NCBI GenBank assembly: GCA_036406675.1 | Contig: DASXAO010000075.1 | Location: 6,413-70,412, forward strand | Origin: SCGC-AG-212-J23 sp036406675 | GTDB lineage: Bacteria > Pseudomonadota > Gammaproteobacteria > Burkholderiales > SG8-39 | DNA: 64,000 nucleotides | Direction of reading: 5' to 3' | In this document: piece after piece, positions 23,680-32,351 of the stretch | How the letters are laid out: each line of letters begins with the position of its first letter | Numbering within the stretch: position 1 is the stretch's first letter | The notes under the pieces: generated by a model | Told to the model about the DNA's origin: nothing | The model's input: only the letters and a program-made list of their open reading frames with translations | Database searches by the model: none | Made by a program: the position numbers and the translations under genes

Positions 23680-24912
23680 TCATAGGCCCATGACGCTGCG
23701 GTAGCCGCGGTAGAAGGCGCGCAGGGCGACGTCGGTCACCATGTGGTCGCAGTCGGCGTAGTCGCGCCCGCCCATCTCGTTGATGCCCGCCGCGTCCGCC
23801 GCGCTCGCGAAGCCGTGCTGCGCCCGCTCGATGATTTCGCCGTCGTCCATGGAGACCAGGCCGCCCGGGCCCATGAGGTTCGCCTGCCGCAGGCGCCGCC
23901 GCGTCATCTCCTCGTCGTCGGTGGCATAGCCGAAGAAGGTCCAGTGGAGGTCGAATTCGTGCGGCCCGCGCGGCACGATCTGGCGCGCGGCGAGCGTGTT
24001 CGATTGCTGCTGCAGGATGAGGTTGGGCCAGAAGGTGTGCATGATCACCGTCGCGTCGCCGGGGAACTCGCGCACCGTATCGAGAAGGCGCGGATCCTGC
24101 AGCGCGAGCTGCTGCTTGAACGAATGCATCTGCCGCGTGCCCTCGTTCAGCTCCTGGCGGCCGCGCTCGGAGATCAGCGCGGCGTGCAGGCCGGTGTCGT
24201 CCATGCGCACCTTCGACGGATTGTCGACGCGGAACAGGCCGAAGGTGACGAAGAAAACGTGCAGCAGGCTCGCGTGGCAGGTGTCCTTGATGTTCTCGAG
24301 GATCAGCTTCCAGTTCGCCCGCAGCCGCTGGCGCGAGTAGCCGAGGAGGCGCAGCTCGCGGCCGTCGAACACGCGGTCGTAGTACGGGAGCATCTTCTCG
24401 CCGAAATAGGCCTCGAGTTCCGGGACTTGAGCATTCAAGGATCCAAAGACGGCGCCGCGTCGCGCGGCGATGCGGATCGGCGTGAGCCCGTGCTGCGAGA
24501 AATCGAATTCGGCGGGCATGCCGCCCACGCCGTTCACACCGTGGCGGAACGGCATGCCCATCAGGCGGCCGTCCAGGTCGTAGGTCCACTGATGGTACGG
24601 GCACCTGAAATGACGCGCGTGCCCGCTCTCCTGCTGGCAGAGCTGGACGCCGCGATGCGCGCAGCGGTTGAGGAAGCCGCGGATCACGCCGTCCGCGCCA
24701 CGCACCACCAGCACCGATTTCTCGCCGATCGAGCTGCGCTTCCAGTCGCCTGCGCCCGGCAGCTCGCACTCGAGCGCGAGGTAGTTCCAGGTCGGCCCCT
24801 CGAAGATGCGCTCGAGCTCGCGCCGGTAGATCGACTCGTCGGTGTAGACCCAGTAGGGAACGCGCGAGTCGCCCTCATTGGGCCAAGCGGCCGGCCAGGC
24901 GCGGACGCTCAA
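23680..24912 (-). CDS. Rieske aromatic-ring-hydroxylating dioxygenase large (alpha) subunit
   Basis: About 410 residues from a TTG start that overlaps the upstream ECH stop (TTGA). The alternative, starting inside at a later codon, would cut into the conserved N terminus. The Rieske [2Fe-2S] site is CAHRG (Cys84, His86) and CPYHQW (Cys104, His107). The mononuclear iron site is in ENIKDTCHASLLHVFF, with the D-x2-H-x4-H pattern. The enzyme would insert dioxygen into an aromatic acid or similar compound. It sits in an operon with ECH, VOC, cupin and Bug genes. The electron-transfer partners are not encoded here. Confidence 0.9.
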   Translation of the reverse strand: MSVRAWPAAWPNEGDSRVPYWVYTDESIYRRELERIFEGPTWNYLALECELPGAGDWKRSSIGEKSVLVVRGADGVIRGFLNRCAHRGVQLCQQESGHARHFRCPYHQWTYDLDGRLMGMPFRHGVNGVGGMPAEFDFSQHGLTPIRIAARRGAVFGSLNAQVPELEAYFGEKMLPYYDRVFDGRELRLLGYSRQRLRANWKLILENIKDTCHASLLHVFFVTFGLFRVDNPSKVRMDDTGLHAALISERGRQELNEGTRQMHSFKQQLALQDPRLLDTVREFPGDATVIMHTFWPNLILQQQSNTLAARQIVPRGPHEFDLHWTFFGYATDDEEMTRRRLRQANLMGPGGLVSMDDGEIIERAQHGFASAADAAGINEMGGRDYADCDHMVTDVALRAFYRGYRSVMGL

Positions 24913-25601
24913 TGCCTTCTCCGCTCCGCGAAGCGCGTCTGCTCGACCAGCGCATAGGCGCTGCGCGCCTCGGCGGGAAGCTGGCGCACGGCGCGGAAAT
25001 AGCGCTTGCTCGCCTTGAGCACCTCCGGGTCCCGCGACCGCAGTGCTTTCAGCAGGCTCTCCGTCTCGCCGCGCAGGTCGGTGACCACGCGCGAAACGAG
25101 GCCGATCTCCATGGCCTCGGCCGCGCCGAGCTCGCGGCTCGACAGCACCATGTCGAGCGCCACCTTCGGCGCGAGGTGCTCCGAGATCTCCGCCAGGATG
25201 AACATCGGCGCGATGCCGAGCTTCACCTCGTCGAGCATGAAGCGCGCATCCGCCGCCGCGAGCGCGATGTCGCTCTTCATCACCACGCCGACGCCGAAGC
25301 CGAAGGCGCGGCCCTGCACGCTGCATACGCTGACCCCCGGAAAGGCGGAGAGCGCGGAATTCACGTCGGTTATGAGCTCGAACGCCTCGAACGGCGCGCC
25401 GCCCGCCTTGGCGTCCTGGCGGTCGCGGCCGAGGGAGAAATCGTTCCCCGCCGCCGAGATGGCGAGGATGTCCGCCTCGCCCGCGACGCGCGTCAGCGCG
25501 GCGAGCATCTGCCCGAGCATCTCGCCCGTGAACGCGTTCGACGCCGCCGGCCGCTGCAGGACCAGCCGCGCGACCCGGTTCTCGATGGCGAAGTCGATCA
25601 C
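24909..25601 (-). CDS. enoyl-CoA hydratase/isomerase family protein, short and missing one catalytic Glu
   Basis: This 230-residue crotonase-fold protein starts at a GTG overlapping the VOC stop. The acyl-CoA site LAISAAGNDFSLGRD and the second catalytic region FMLDEVKLGIAP (Glu in DEVKLG) are present. In the position of the first catalytic Glu, normally in a GGGCELA-type turn, the sequence reads FGFGVGVVMKSD with Val. It is also about 30 residues shorter than typical hydratases. A plain syn-hydration of enoyl-CoA is therefore less likely; isomerase, hydrolase or decarboxylase-type crotonase chemistry is possible. The next gene starts within its last codon. Confidence 0.85.
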   Translation of the reverse strand: MIDFAIENRVARLVLQRPAASNAFTGEMLGQMLAALTRVAGEADILAISAAGNDFSLGRDRQDAKAGGAPFEAFELITDVNSALSAFPGVSVCSVQGRAFGFGVGVVMKSDIALAAADARFMLDEVKLGIAPMFILAEISEHLAPKVALDMVLSSRELGAAEAMEIGLVSRVVTDLRGETESLLKALRSRDPEVLKASKRYFRAVRQLPAEARSAYALVEQTRFAERRRH

Positions 25602-26002
25602 GCGCCGTGCGTTCCCTGCCAGCCTTTCCTGGAGATGTCGAAGATCACGCCGTCGGGATCCTTGAACTTGCGCTCGAAGTTCTCCTTTTCGGCGTCGCCG
25701 AGGTCGAAGAAGAACCGGCCGCCGGCGGCCTCGATCCGCTTCTGCGTCTCGGCGAGATCGTCCACCTGGAAGCCGAAGTGGTGCGCCCCGACGAAGTCCT
25801 TCCAGTTCTCGAGGCCCGAGCCGCGCTCGCCCTTGTAGTTGAGCAGCGCGAGGTTGATCACGCCGTCGCTGAGATAGATCGCCGCCGCGAAATCGAGCGT
25901 CTCCTGGCCGACGCGCTTCAGGCCGAAGACCCCTTCGTAGAATTGCGCCGACTTCTCCAGGTCGCGCACGACTACGGCGAAGTGCCTCAGCCTAGCGCTC
26001 AT
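25598..26002 (-). CDS. VOC-family metalloprotein (glyoxalase/extradiol dioxygenase fold)
   Basis: This 134-residue protein has two beta-alpha-beta modules: RHFAVVVRDLEKSAQFYEGVFGLKRV, with the first metal His, and AHHFGFQVDDLAETQKRIEAAGG, with the second His. It ends in DPDGVIFDIS, where the third ligand usually lies as Glu or Asp. The family includes glyoxalases, methylmalonyl-CoA epimerases and ring-cleavage dioxygenases. Its place between a Rieske dioxygenase/ECH unit and a cupin suggests a role in the same pathway. It overlaps the cupin gene by 11 bases and the ECH gene by 4. Confidence 0.87.
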   Translation of the reverse strand: MSARLRHFAVVVRDLEKSAQFYEGVFGLKRVGQETLDFAAAIYLSDGVINLALLNYKGERGSGLENWKDFVGAHHFGFQVDDLAETQKRIEAAGGRFFFDLGDAEKENFERKFKDPDGVIFDISRKGWQGTHGA

Positions 26003-26573
26003 GCCCCTCTCCTTTCGAATCGAGCTGCACCGGGGGAACCACCGGTTTGCCGTCCTTGATCTTCATGCGCCGGCGCGCCTCGTCGGCCGAAGTGGGGCAC
26101 AGGCGCTTCAGCGGCTTCTTCGAGTAGATCGTAATCTCGATGTTGGGGCCGTGGCCGACGTTCTGGTGCGCCACGCCGCGCGGGATCACGGTCATCTCGC
26201 CCTCGTTGATGGTGATCGGGCCGGTCTCCGAATTGAGCGTGCGGGCGCCCTTGTACTGGAACGCCCACTCGTCGGCGCCGAGGTTGCGGTGCCAGCCGCC
26301 CTGCTCGCGGTCGCAGTTCGCCACCTCGATGATGAGGTCGTCGTTGGCATAGAGCACCAGCGGCAGGTAGCCGTTCTCCATGTCGACGCCGGTGACCACG
26401 CCTTCCTTGAAGATGTCGTTGAGCGAGATCTTCTCCATCTTGCGGCCGCCCTGCGCGCCTTTCTTCAGCTCGTCCTCGTCGCGCTCGATGACGAAGCGCT
26501 GCTCGGTGCCGTCGCCCCAGTCGGCGATCGACGGGCCCCAGTAGGTCACGAACTCCTTGGTCTTCTTGCCCAT
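25992..26573 (-). CDS. cupin-domain protein of unknown reaction
   Basis: This 193-residue protein contains a single cupin barrel. The first cupin motif is GGWHRNLGADEWAFQYKG (His and acidic metal ligands) and the second is VIPRGVAHQNVG (His). I chose the ATG at 26573; a TTG two codons earlier overlaps the Bug stop. The fold and the motif spacing resemble homogentisate-dioxygenase-type and other small mononuclear iron cupins, but I cannot name a substrate. The gene is the second of the operon 27535-23182, after a Bug receptor and before VOC, ECH and the Rieske oxygenase. Confidence 0.8.
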   Translation of the reverse strand: MGKKTKEFVTYWGPSIADWGDGTEQRFVIERDEDELKKGAQGGRKMEKISLNDIFKEGVVTGVDMENGYLPLVLYANDDLIIEVANCDREQGGWHRNLGADEWAFQYKGARTLNSETGPITINEGEMTVIPRGVAHQNVGHGPNIEITIYSKKPLKRLCPTSADEARRRMKIKDGKPVVPPVQLDSKGEGHER

Positions 26574-26575
26574 GG

Positions 26576-27535
26576 TCAATCCGCCTTGATGTTGGCCGCC
26601 CTGATGGCAGCGGCATATTTAGGGAACTCGCGCTTGATGCGCGCAGTCGCTTCTTCCGGCGTGGTGCCGAGCGGCTCGTTGCCGAGCTGCACCAGGCGCT
26701 CGCGCACGTCGGGCAGCTTGAGCGCCTTGGCGATCTCGGCGCTCATGCGCTCGATCGCGGGCCGCGGCACGCCGGCCGGCGCAGCCATGCCGATCCAGAT
26801 GCTCTCTACGAATCCCGGCACGCCGGATTCCACCGCCGTCGGCCAGTCGGGAAAGTTCGGGTTGCGCCTGGCGCTCGTCACGGCGAGCGCCCTGGCCTTG
26901 CCGCTCTTCACGAAGTTGACCGCAGAGCCGAGGTTGAGGAGTCCCATGTTGACCTCGCCGTTCGCCGTCGCTGCCGAAGCGGGCGCGCCGCCTTTGTAAG
27001 GCACGTGCACGAACTGAACGCCGGCCTGCTGCGCGAGCATCTCGGTCAGCACGTGGCTGGTCGAGCCGGCACCGGCCGTGGCATAGGTGATCGAGCCGGG
27101 CTTTGCTTTCGCCGCGGCGAGAAGCTCGCCCAGGCTGGCGAAGCTGCTTTGCGCCGAGGTCACGAGCATCATCGGGCTCTCGATGATGATCGACACCGGC
27201 GCGAAGTCCTTGAACACGTCGTAGGGCAGCTTGGCGTAGATCGACGGGTTCATGACCAGCTCGCCGTTCGTCGCGACGAGCCAGGTGTAGCCGTCGGCGG
27301 CGGATTGTGCCGCTGCCTGGATGCCGATGATGCCGCCGGCGCCCGGCCGGTTCTCGACCACCACCGGCTGGCCGAGCGCTTCCTGCAGCCTCGGCGCGAG
27401 GAGGCGCGCCGGAATGTCGGTCGCGCCGCCCGGTGCGAACGGCACGATGAGGCGCATCGTGCGGCCGGGCCAGTCCTGCGCCGCAGCAGCGCAGGCGATG
27501 CATTGCAACACCAGTAACGGCAGCCAGCGTTTCAT
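26576..27535 (-). CDS. Bug-type tripartite tricarboxylate transporter substrate-binding protein
   Basis: This 319-residue periplasmic receptor has a signal peptide starting at the ATG at 27535 (MKRWLPLLVLQCIACAAAAQ). Bug features are WPGRTMRLIVPFAPGGATDIPARLLAPRL, ENRPGAGGIIG and VPYKGGAPASAATANGEVNMG. It is the first gene of the catabolic operon running to 23182, so it probably binds the compound attacked by the oxygenase. It is divergent from the HpaB-type gene, with a 43-base shared promoter region. Confidence 0.92.
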   Translation of the reverse strand: MKRWLPLLVLQCIACAAAAQDWPGRTMRLIVPFAPGGATDIPARLLAPRLQEALGQPVVVENRPGAGGIIGIQAAAQSAADGYTWLVATNGELVMNPSIYAKLPYDVFKDFAPVSIIIESPMMLVTSAQSSFASLGELLAAAKAKPGSITYATAGAGSTSHVLTEMLAQQAGVQFVHVPYKGGAPASAATANGEVNMGLLNLGSAVNFVKSGKARALAVTSARRNPNFPDWPTAVESGVPGFVESIWIGMAAPAGVPRPAIERMSAEIAKALKLPDVRERLVQLGNEPLGTTPEEATARIKREFPKYAAAIRAANIKAD

Positions 27536-27578
27536 CAATTCCCCCTCGATCGATCGATGTCGAAAGGATAATAAGCCC

Positions 27579-29033
27579 ATGGCCGCTCAACGTCTGAGGA
27601 CCGGCGCCGACTTCCTGTCCGACCTGCGAAACAAGCCGCGCGCCGTCTACGTCGACGGCGAGCGGGTGACGAACGTGGCCGAGCACCGGGCGTTCCGCGG
27701 CGGCGCGCGCTCGATCGCCCGGCTGTTCGACTTCGCCGCCGCGCCCGAGAACCGCGAGACCATGACGTTCGTGCCCGAGCAGGGCGGCAGCCCGGTATGG
27801 CGCTGCTGGCAGATCCCGCGCACGCACGCCGAGTTGCGCGCGAAGCGCATCGCTGCCGAAAAATGGGCCGAGCTCTCGTTCGGCCTGATGGGCAGGACGC
27901 CCGACCACGTGGCCAACTTTTTCGCCGGCTACGCGGCGAAGCCGGCCTTCTTCGGCAAGTATGGCGAAAACCTGGCGAAGTTCTATCGGCACGCCCGCGA
28001 TACGCACGCCTACCTGAGCTACGCGATCGTCCCGCCGCAGATCGACCGCTCGAAGCCGGCGCACAAGCAGTCCGATCCGACGCTTTACGCCGGCGTGGTG
28101 AAGGAAAACGACGCCGGCGTCTTCCTGTCGGGCGGACAGCAGCTCGCCACCGCGGGCGTATACAGCGACTACGTGCAGGTGAGCTGCATCCATCCGCTGC
28201 AGCCCGGCGACGAGAACTACGCCATCAACGTCGCGATCCCGGCCGACGACCCGGGCTTGCGGCTCTATGCGCGCCGCCCGTTCGCGCTCGGCGCGACCAA
28301 TCCGTTCGACTATCCGCTCAGCACGCGCTTCGACGAGGCCGACTGCTTCGTCGTGCTCGACAACTGCTTCGTGCCCTGGGAACGCGTGTTCGTCTACCGC
28401 GACCTCGAGCGCGCCCGCGACCAGTGGTGGAAGACGCCTTCGCACGTCTATGGCAATCACCAGGCGCAGGCGCGCTATGCCACGAAGCTGCGCTTCCTGA
28501 TGGGCCTCGCCAAGCGCATGAACGAGGCCACCGGCAACGACGCCGCGCCCCCGGTGATGGTGCAGATGGGCGAGCTCGCGGCGTATGCCTCGATCGTGGA
28601 GTACATGCTGCATTCGCACGAGACGGCGGGCACGATCGACGGGGAGGGCGTGCTGTGGCCGAGCCGCAGCGCGCTGTACGCGGTGATGGCGTTGCAGTCG
28701 CAGATCAACCCGCACATGATCGATATCGTGCGCGAGCTGACCGGCGCTGCGATGATCACGCTGCCGTCGTCGCGCAAGGACTTCGACCACCCGGAGCCGG
28801 CGAGAGACGTGGAACGCTACTTCCAGTCTGCCGGCATGGGCGCGCGCGAGCGGGTCGCGCTGATGCGCCTGGCGTGGGACTTCCTCGGCACCGAGTTCGG
28901 CAGCCGGCACCAGCAGTACGAGAAGTTCTACGGCGGGGCCTCGTTCATCGTGAAGATGAACGCCTTCCGCCACTACGACTTCAAGCGGGCGCTCGCCCTC
29001 GTGGACCAGGCACTGAAGCTGAAGGATGAATAG
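27579..29033 (+). CDS. HpaB-type 4-hydroxyphenylacetate 3-monooxygenase family flavin oxygenase
   Basis: This 484-residue protein has the length and blocks of the reduced-FAD-dependent HpaB family: RTGADFLSDLR at the N terminus, ELSFGLMGRTPDHVANFFAGYA, SDPTLYAGVVKENDAGVFLSGGQQLAT, SCIHPLQPGDENYAI, and DEADCFVVLDNCFVPWERVFVYRD. HpaB ortho-hydroxylates phenols using FADH2 from a separate reductase, which is not present here. The next gene, a UbiD-type decarboxylase, begins inside its last three codons, so the two act together: probably hydroxylation and decarboxylation of a phenolic acid. The substrate is not determined. Confidence 0.9.
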   Translation: MAAQRLRTGADFLSDLRNKPRAVYVDGERVTNVAEHRAFRGGARSIARLFDFAAAPENRETMTFVPEQGGSPVWRCWQIPRTHAELRAKRIAAEKWAELSFGLMGRTPDHVANFFAGYAAKPAFFGKYGENLAKFYRHARDTHAYLSYAIVPPQIDRSKPAHKQSDPTLYAGVVKENDAGVFLSGGQQLATAGVYSDYVQVSCIHPLQPGDENYAINVAIPADDPGLRLYARRPFALGATNPFDYPLSTRFDEADCFVVLDNCFVPWERVFVYRDLERARDQWWKTPSHVYGNHQAQARYATKLRFLMGLAKRMNEATGNDAAPPVMVQMGELAAYASIVEYMLHSHETAGTIDGEGVLWPSRSALYAVMALQSQINPHMIDIVRELTGAAMITLPSSRKDFDHPEPARDVERYFQSAGMGARERVALMRLAWDFLGTEFGSRHQQYEKFYGGASFIVKMNAFRHYDFKRALALVDQALKLKDE

Positions 29034-30426
29034 ATACGAAGACCTGCGCGAGTTCATCGAGCAGGTCGACGCGCTCGGGGCGTTGCGCCGCGTCGAGGGC
29101 GCCGATCCGCTCTACGAGGTCGGCGGCATCACCGAGGTTGCCGCGGGCACGCCGGAATGCCCGGCGCTGCTGTTCGATCAACTGAAGGGGTTTCCGCGCG
29201 GCTTCCGCGTCTTCACCAACGCCACGGTGAGCGCGCAGCGCGCGGCCCTGGCGCTCGGCATCGATCCGCACCTGCCGCCGATGGAAGCGCTCAGGCAGTG
29301 GCGCAACCGGCGCGGCGCGCTGACGATGCACAAGCCGGTGGCGGTGAAGGAAGCGCCGGTTCTCCGGAATTCACAGAAAGCCGTGGAACTGGAGAAGTTC
29401 CCGGCACCCGTCTGGCACCGCGGCGACGGCGGGCCTTACATCGGCTCGGGCAGCATCGTAGTGATGCGCGACCCCGATACCGGGTGGGTCAACGCGTCGA
29501 TCTATCGCGTGCAGGTGCACGGAAAGGACCGGGTGAGCGTGCAGTTCGACCACCTGGGGCGGCACGGCGCGATCATCGCGCGGCGCTATTGGGAGAGCGG
29601 CAAGCCCTGCCCGGTGGCGGTGGTGAACGGCCCCGATCCTTCGCTCTTCATCGCCGGCTTCGAATACCTGCCCGAGGGTTCCTCGGAATACGACTTCGCC
29701 GGCGCGATTCGCGGCCGTCCCGTGCAAGTCATCGAGGCGCCGCTCACCGGCTTGCCGGTGCCGGCGCGCGCCGAGATGGTTTTCGAAGGCTTCCTGCGGA
29801 AAGGAGAAACGCTGCCGGAGGGTCCGTTCGGCGAATTCACGGGGTACTACGCGGCCGAGAAGCGCCCGGCGCCGGCGATGCAGGTCGAGGCGGTCCACTG
29901 GAGGGACGATCCCATCCTGCTCGGCTCGCCGCCGATGAAGCCGCCGCGGTTTCACTTCGGTCTGCCGTTTCGCGCGGCGAGCATGTGGTCGCAGCTCGAG
30001 GCGGCGGGCGTGACCGACGTGGTCGGCGCCTGGCAGCACGTCGCGCAGCTGATGACCGTCATTGCGATCCGGCAGCGCTACGCCGGGCACTCCAAGCGCG
30101 CGGGGCTCATCGCCGCCGCGCAGAGCTACATGGGGCGGATCGTGGTCACCGTGGACGACGACGTCGATCCTTCGAGCCTGGCCGACGTCATGTGGGCCAT
30201 CGCCACGCGCTGCGAGCCGTCGGAGCAGCTCGACATCGTCAGGAGCGCCTGGAGCTCAGCGCTCGATCCCCGCATCACGCCGCAGGCGCGCGAACGCGGC
30301 GAGACCTCGCACTCCAAGATGATCCTCGACGCGTGCAAGCCTTTCGGCTGGAAGGACGATTACCCGCGCACCTCGGCGCTCACCGCCGAAGAGGCGCGGC
30401 TGATTCGCGAGAAGTGGTTCCGCTGA
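29026..30426 (+). CDS. UbiD-family prenylated-FMN decarboxylase
   Basis: This 466-residue protein is full length for UbiD. The family opening RYEDLREFIEQVDALGALRRV, FPRGFRVFTNATVS, GGPYIGSGSIVVMRDPDTGWVNASIYR and the catalytic block EMVFEGFLRKGETLPEGPFGEFTGYYA (with the conserved Glu residues) are all visible. UbiD enzymes reversibly decarboxylate aromatic or alpha,beta-unsaturated acids with prenyl-FMN. The UbiX partner that makes the cofactor is not in the window. It overlaps the HpaB gene by 8 bases. Confidence 0.9.
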   Translation: MNRYEDLREFIEQVDALGALRRVEGADPLYEVGGITEVAAGTPECPALLFDQLKGFPRGFRVFTNATVSAQRAALALGIDPHLPPMEALRQWRNRRGALTMHKPVAVKEAPVLRNSQKAVELEKFPAPVWHRGDGGPYIGSGSIVVMRDPDTGWVNASIYRVQVHGKDRVSVQFDHLGRHGAIIARRYWESGKPCPVAVVNGPDPSLFIAGFEYLPEGSSEYDFAGAIRGRPVQVIEAPLTGLPVPARAEMVFEGFLRKGETLPEGPFGEFTGYYAAEKRPAPAMQVEAVHWRDDPILLGSPPMKPPRFHFGLPFRAASMWSQLEAAGVTDVVGAWQHVAQLMTVIAIRQRYAGHSKRAGLIAAAQSYMGRIVVTVDDDVDPSSLADVMWAIATRCEPSEQLDIVRSAWSSALDPRITPQARERGETSHSKMILDACKPFGWKDDYPRTSALTAEEARLIREKWFR

Positions 30427-30472
30427 TCGGCCTGCAATAGTTGAAACACCGAGCGCGTCGAGCGCTCCCGGC

Positions 30473-31237
30473 TCATCGAATCATCGGCACCGCGTATTCG
30501 GCGAGGATGCCATTGATCTCCAGGCGCCGGGTCGCGATGAACGCGTCCAGCTCGTCGCGCAGCGCCGTTTCGCCGGCCCTGACGCCGATCGAGATGGAGT
30601 ACGCGAACGGCAGCGGAACGTCCGCCGGCGCGCTCGCCGGAACGATCTCGAGGTTTCGCTGCCGGGCGAAGAAGGCCGCCTGCGGGCCCCACACGACGCC
30701 GGCGTCGAGGTGGCCCTCGGCGATGGCGTCGATGATCCGTTCCGCGGAACTGCCCTTGCCCAGCACCGTGAAGGCGGACACATGTTCTGCGGCGCCGCGC
30801 GAGGCGAGCGCGTAGCCGGGCGGCGTGGCCACCAGGTCTTCCCCCGGAACTTGCAGACCGATCCTGAGGTCCTTGAGGTTGGGCTGATCGAAGGACACCA
30901 GCGGCTTCCTGTCCGAAAAGACGAAGACGTAGGTGGACCGGTAGTACGGCTTCGTCGTCAGCATCGCCTCGATGCCGGTCGGGACGCCCATCCAGACATC
31001 GCAGCGGTTCGCGCCGAAGGTCGTGCGCACGAAGCCGCGGTGCTGCGGGTACCACGTGTAGACCAGGGCGGCGCCGAGCGCATCCGCGGCCAGCGCGGCA
31101 AGGCGGTTTTCGAAGCCGCTTTCATCCTGCCGCGAGTAGGGCATGCTGTCCGGGTCCGCGCAGACCCGAAGGTCGCTGCCGAAAGCCGGAAGCGCCGCGG
31201 CGGCGCAAAGAACGGAACTGACGAAGCGCAACGACAT
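30473..31237 (-). CDS. XoxJ/MoxJ-like periplasmic protein associated with PQQ dehydrogenases
   Basis: This 254-residue protein has a signal peptide (MSLRFVSSVLCAAAALPAFG). It matches the quinoprotein-dehydrogenase-associated binding protein family: LRVCADPDSMPYSRQDESGFENRLAALAADALGA, TWYPQHRGFVRTTFGANRCDVWMGVPTGIEAMLTTKPYYRSTYVF and VWGPQAAFFARQ. XoxJ is thought to assist maturation or cytochrome interaction of lanthanide alcohol dehydrogenases. In most genomes it lies next to xoxF and xoxG; here the only PQQ dehydrogenase is 31 kb away at 62086. GCGGGGAGG 4 bases before the ATG is a good ribosome site. Confidence 0.88.
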   Translation of the reverse strand: MSLRFVSSVLCAAAALPAFGSDLRVCADPDSMPYSRQDESGFENRLAALAADALGAALVYTWYPQHRGFVRTTFGANRCDVWMGVPTGIEAMLTTKPYYRSTYVFVFSDRKPLVSFDQPNLKDLRIGLQVPGEDLVATPPGYALASRGAAEHVSAFTVLGKGSSAERIIDAIAEGHLDAGVVWGPQAAFFARQRNLEIVPASAPADVPLPFAYSISIGVRAGETALRDELDAFIATRRLEINGILAEYAVPMIR

Positions 31238-31329
31238 GGTGCCTCCCCGCTTTTCGCGGTTGTTTTTCGGGAGATCCTGCACCGGATTGACCCCCGTGTC
31301 ATGGAACTACGGCATAGAGCGTCGGACGA

Positions 31330-31345
31330 ACCCGTGCAAACGGGT
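31330..31345. terminator. short hairpin between two minus-strand genes
   Basis: A 6-base stem (ACCCGT / ACGGGT) with a GCAA loop lies downstream of the hydrolase at 31362 and upstream of the XoxJ-like gene. There is no T-run, so termination is only a possibility. Confidence 0.2.
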
Positions 31346-31361
31346 CGCGCTCCGGCTGCCG

Positions 31362-32267
31362 TCAGGTCCGCTGCTTGACCGACTGGAAGGGGATGTGGTG
31401 GCGCTCGAGAAAGCGCTCGACCGTGGGAAGCCAGAGCTCCACCCCCTTCGTGTCGCCGAAGACGAAGTGGCCGTTGTTCCCGAAGGGCGGCTGGAGGACG
31501 TATTCCGCGTCGACGCCCCCGCTTTGCAGGCGCTGGAACCATGAACGAGACGCGGTAGGGCCGAAGTAGAGATCGTTTTCGGCGTAGTACATCAGGACGG
31601 GGACCCGGACGGACACGCCGAGGTCCTGGAACAACGCCGCCAGCGCCTCCGCCGCGCAGGGGATCCCGGGATGAAGCCTGGGATTCCCGCCGCGCCCGGC
31701 CGCGAAGGCGAGCACCGCGACCAGCCCTTCGGGCTGCTGCGCGGCAGCATAGAGGGAGGCCACGCCGCCCGCGGATTGCCCGGCGAGGATCATGCGTTCG
31801 GGATCGACGTAAGGCAGCTTGCGGGTGAACTCGTAGGCGGCCAGCACGTCGTTCGCTGCCGCGCGCTCGCCGCGCCCGTAATGCGGGTTGCTGCACTGGC
31901 CCGCATCTTCCGCGAACCCGCCGCCGCTTTCCCCGAACCCTCGCCGCAGCGGCATGACCACGACGTAGCCTCGCGACACGAAGGCGCTCGCCGCCTGGAT
32001 GAAGAGCGTCGGGGATTCGAGGAAACGCTCGCGCGCGCCTTCGCCGACCCCGTGGTTGAGCACGATCGCCCCGAACGGCCCGTCGCCGCGCGGCCGAAGG
32101 ATGGTGAGCGCGAGCGAGTAGTGCCCGTCGGCCACGGGAATCCTGATGTCGTCCCGCACGTAGGGGGAATCGCTACGCGAGGGCGCGAGAAGGAGCGCGC
32201 CGAGCGCCGCGCACAGCAGTGCAAGGACCAAACCTACCCACCGGAGTGCGCGCATCGAACCGATCAA
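31362..32267 (-). CDS. membrane-anchored alpha/beta hydrolase (dienelactone-hydrolase-like)
   Basis: This 301-residue protein has an N-terminal hydrophobic segment (LRWVGLVLALLCAALGALLLA) that is a signal anchor or signal peptide, so the enzyme is probably periplasmic. The hydrolase core shows a nucleophile in MILAGQSAGGVASLYA, an acidic residue in YYAENDLYF and His in FGNNGHFVFG. The substrate is unknown. An alternative start at 32255 would remove four residues. It precedes the XoxJ-like gene on the same strand with a 124-base gap. Confidence 0.78.
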   Translation of the reverse strand: MIGSMRALRWVGLVLALLCAALGALLLAPSRSDSPYVRDDIRIPVADGHYSLALTILRPRGDGPFGAIVLNHGVGEGARERFLESPTLFIQAASAFVSRGYVVVMPLRRGFGESGGGFAEDAGQCSNPHYGRGERAAANDVLAAYEFTRKLPYVDPERMILAGQSAGGVASLYAAAQQPEGLVAVLAFAAGRGGNPRLHPGIPCAAEALAALFQDLGVSVRVPVLMYYAENDLYFGPTASRSWFQRLQSGGVDAEYVLQPPFGNNGHFVFGDTKGVELWLPTVERFLERHHIPFQSVKQRT

Positions 32268-32351
32268 CGCGCGAGGCGGCTTTCCGGCTTACACGGGCAC
32301 GCCGGTTGCTGCCACGCAGGCATACGACACAGTCGGTTAACGAGCGAGACT

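Noticed and set aside
23743..24957. A 404-codon plus-strand open frame
   Set aside because: It is the shadow of the Rieske alpha subunit, whose 2Fe-2S and iron motifs are intact on the minus strand.
25992..26573. 3-hydroxyanthranilate 3,4-dioxygenase
   Set aside because: The cupin motifs do not follow the conserved spacing and the rubredoxin-like cysteines of that enzyme are absent.
30473..31237. Amino-acid ABC transporter binding protein
   Set aside because: The type of fold fits, but the CADPDSMPYS, HRGFVR and CDVWMGVP blocks point specifically to the quinoprotein-dehydrogenase-associated family, and no ABC genes adjoin it.
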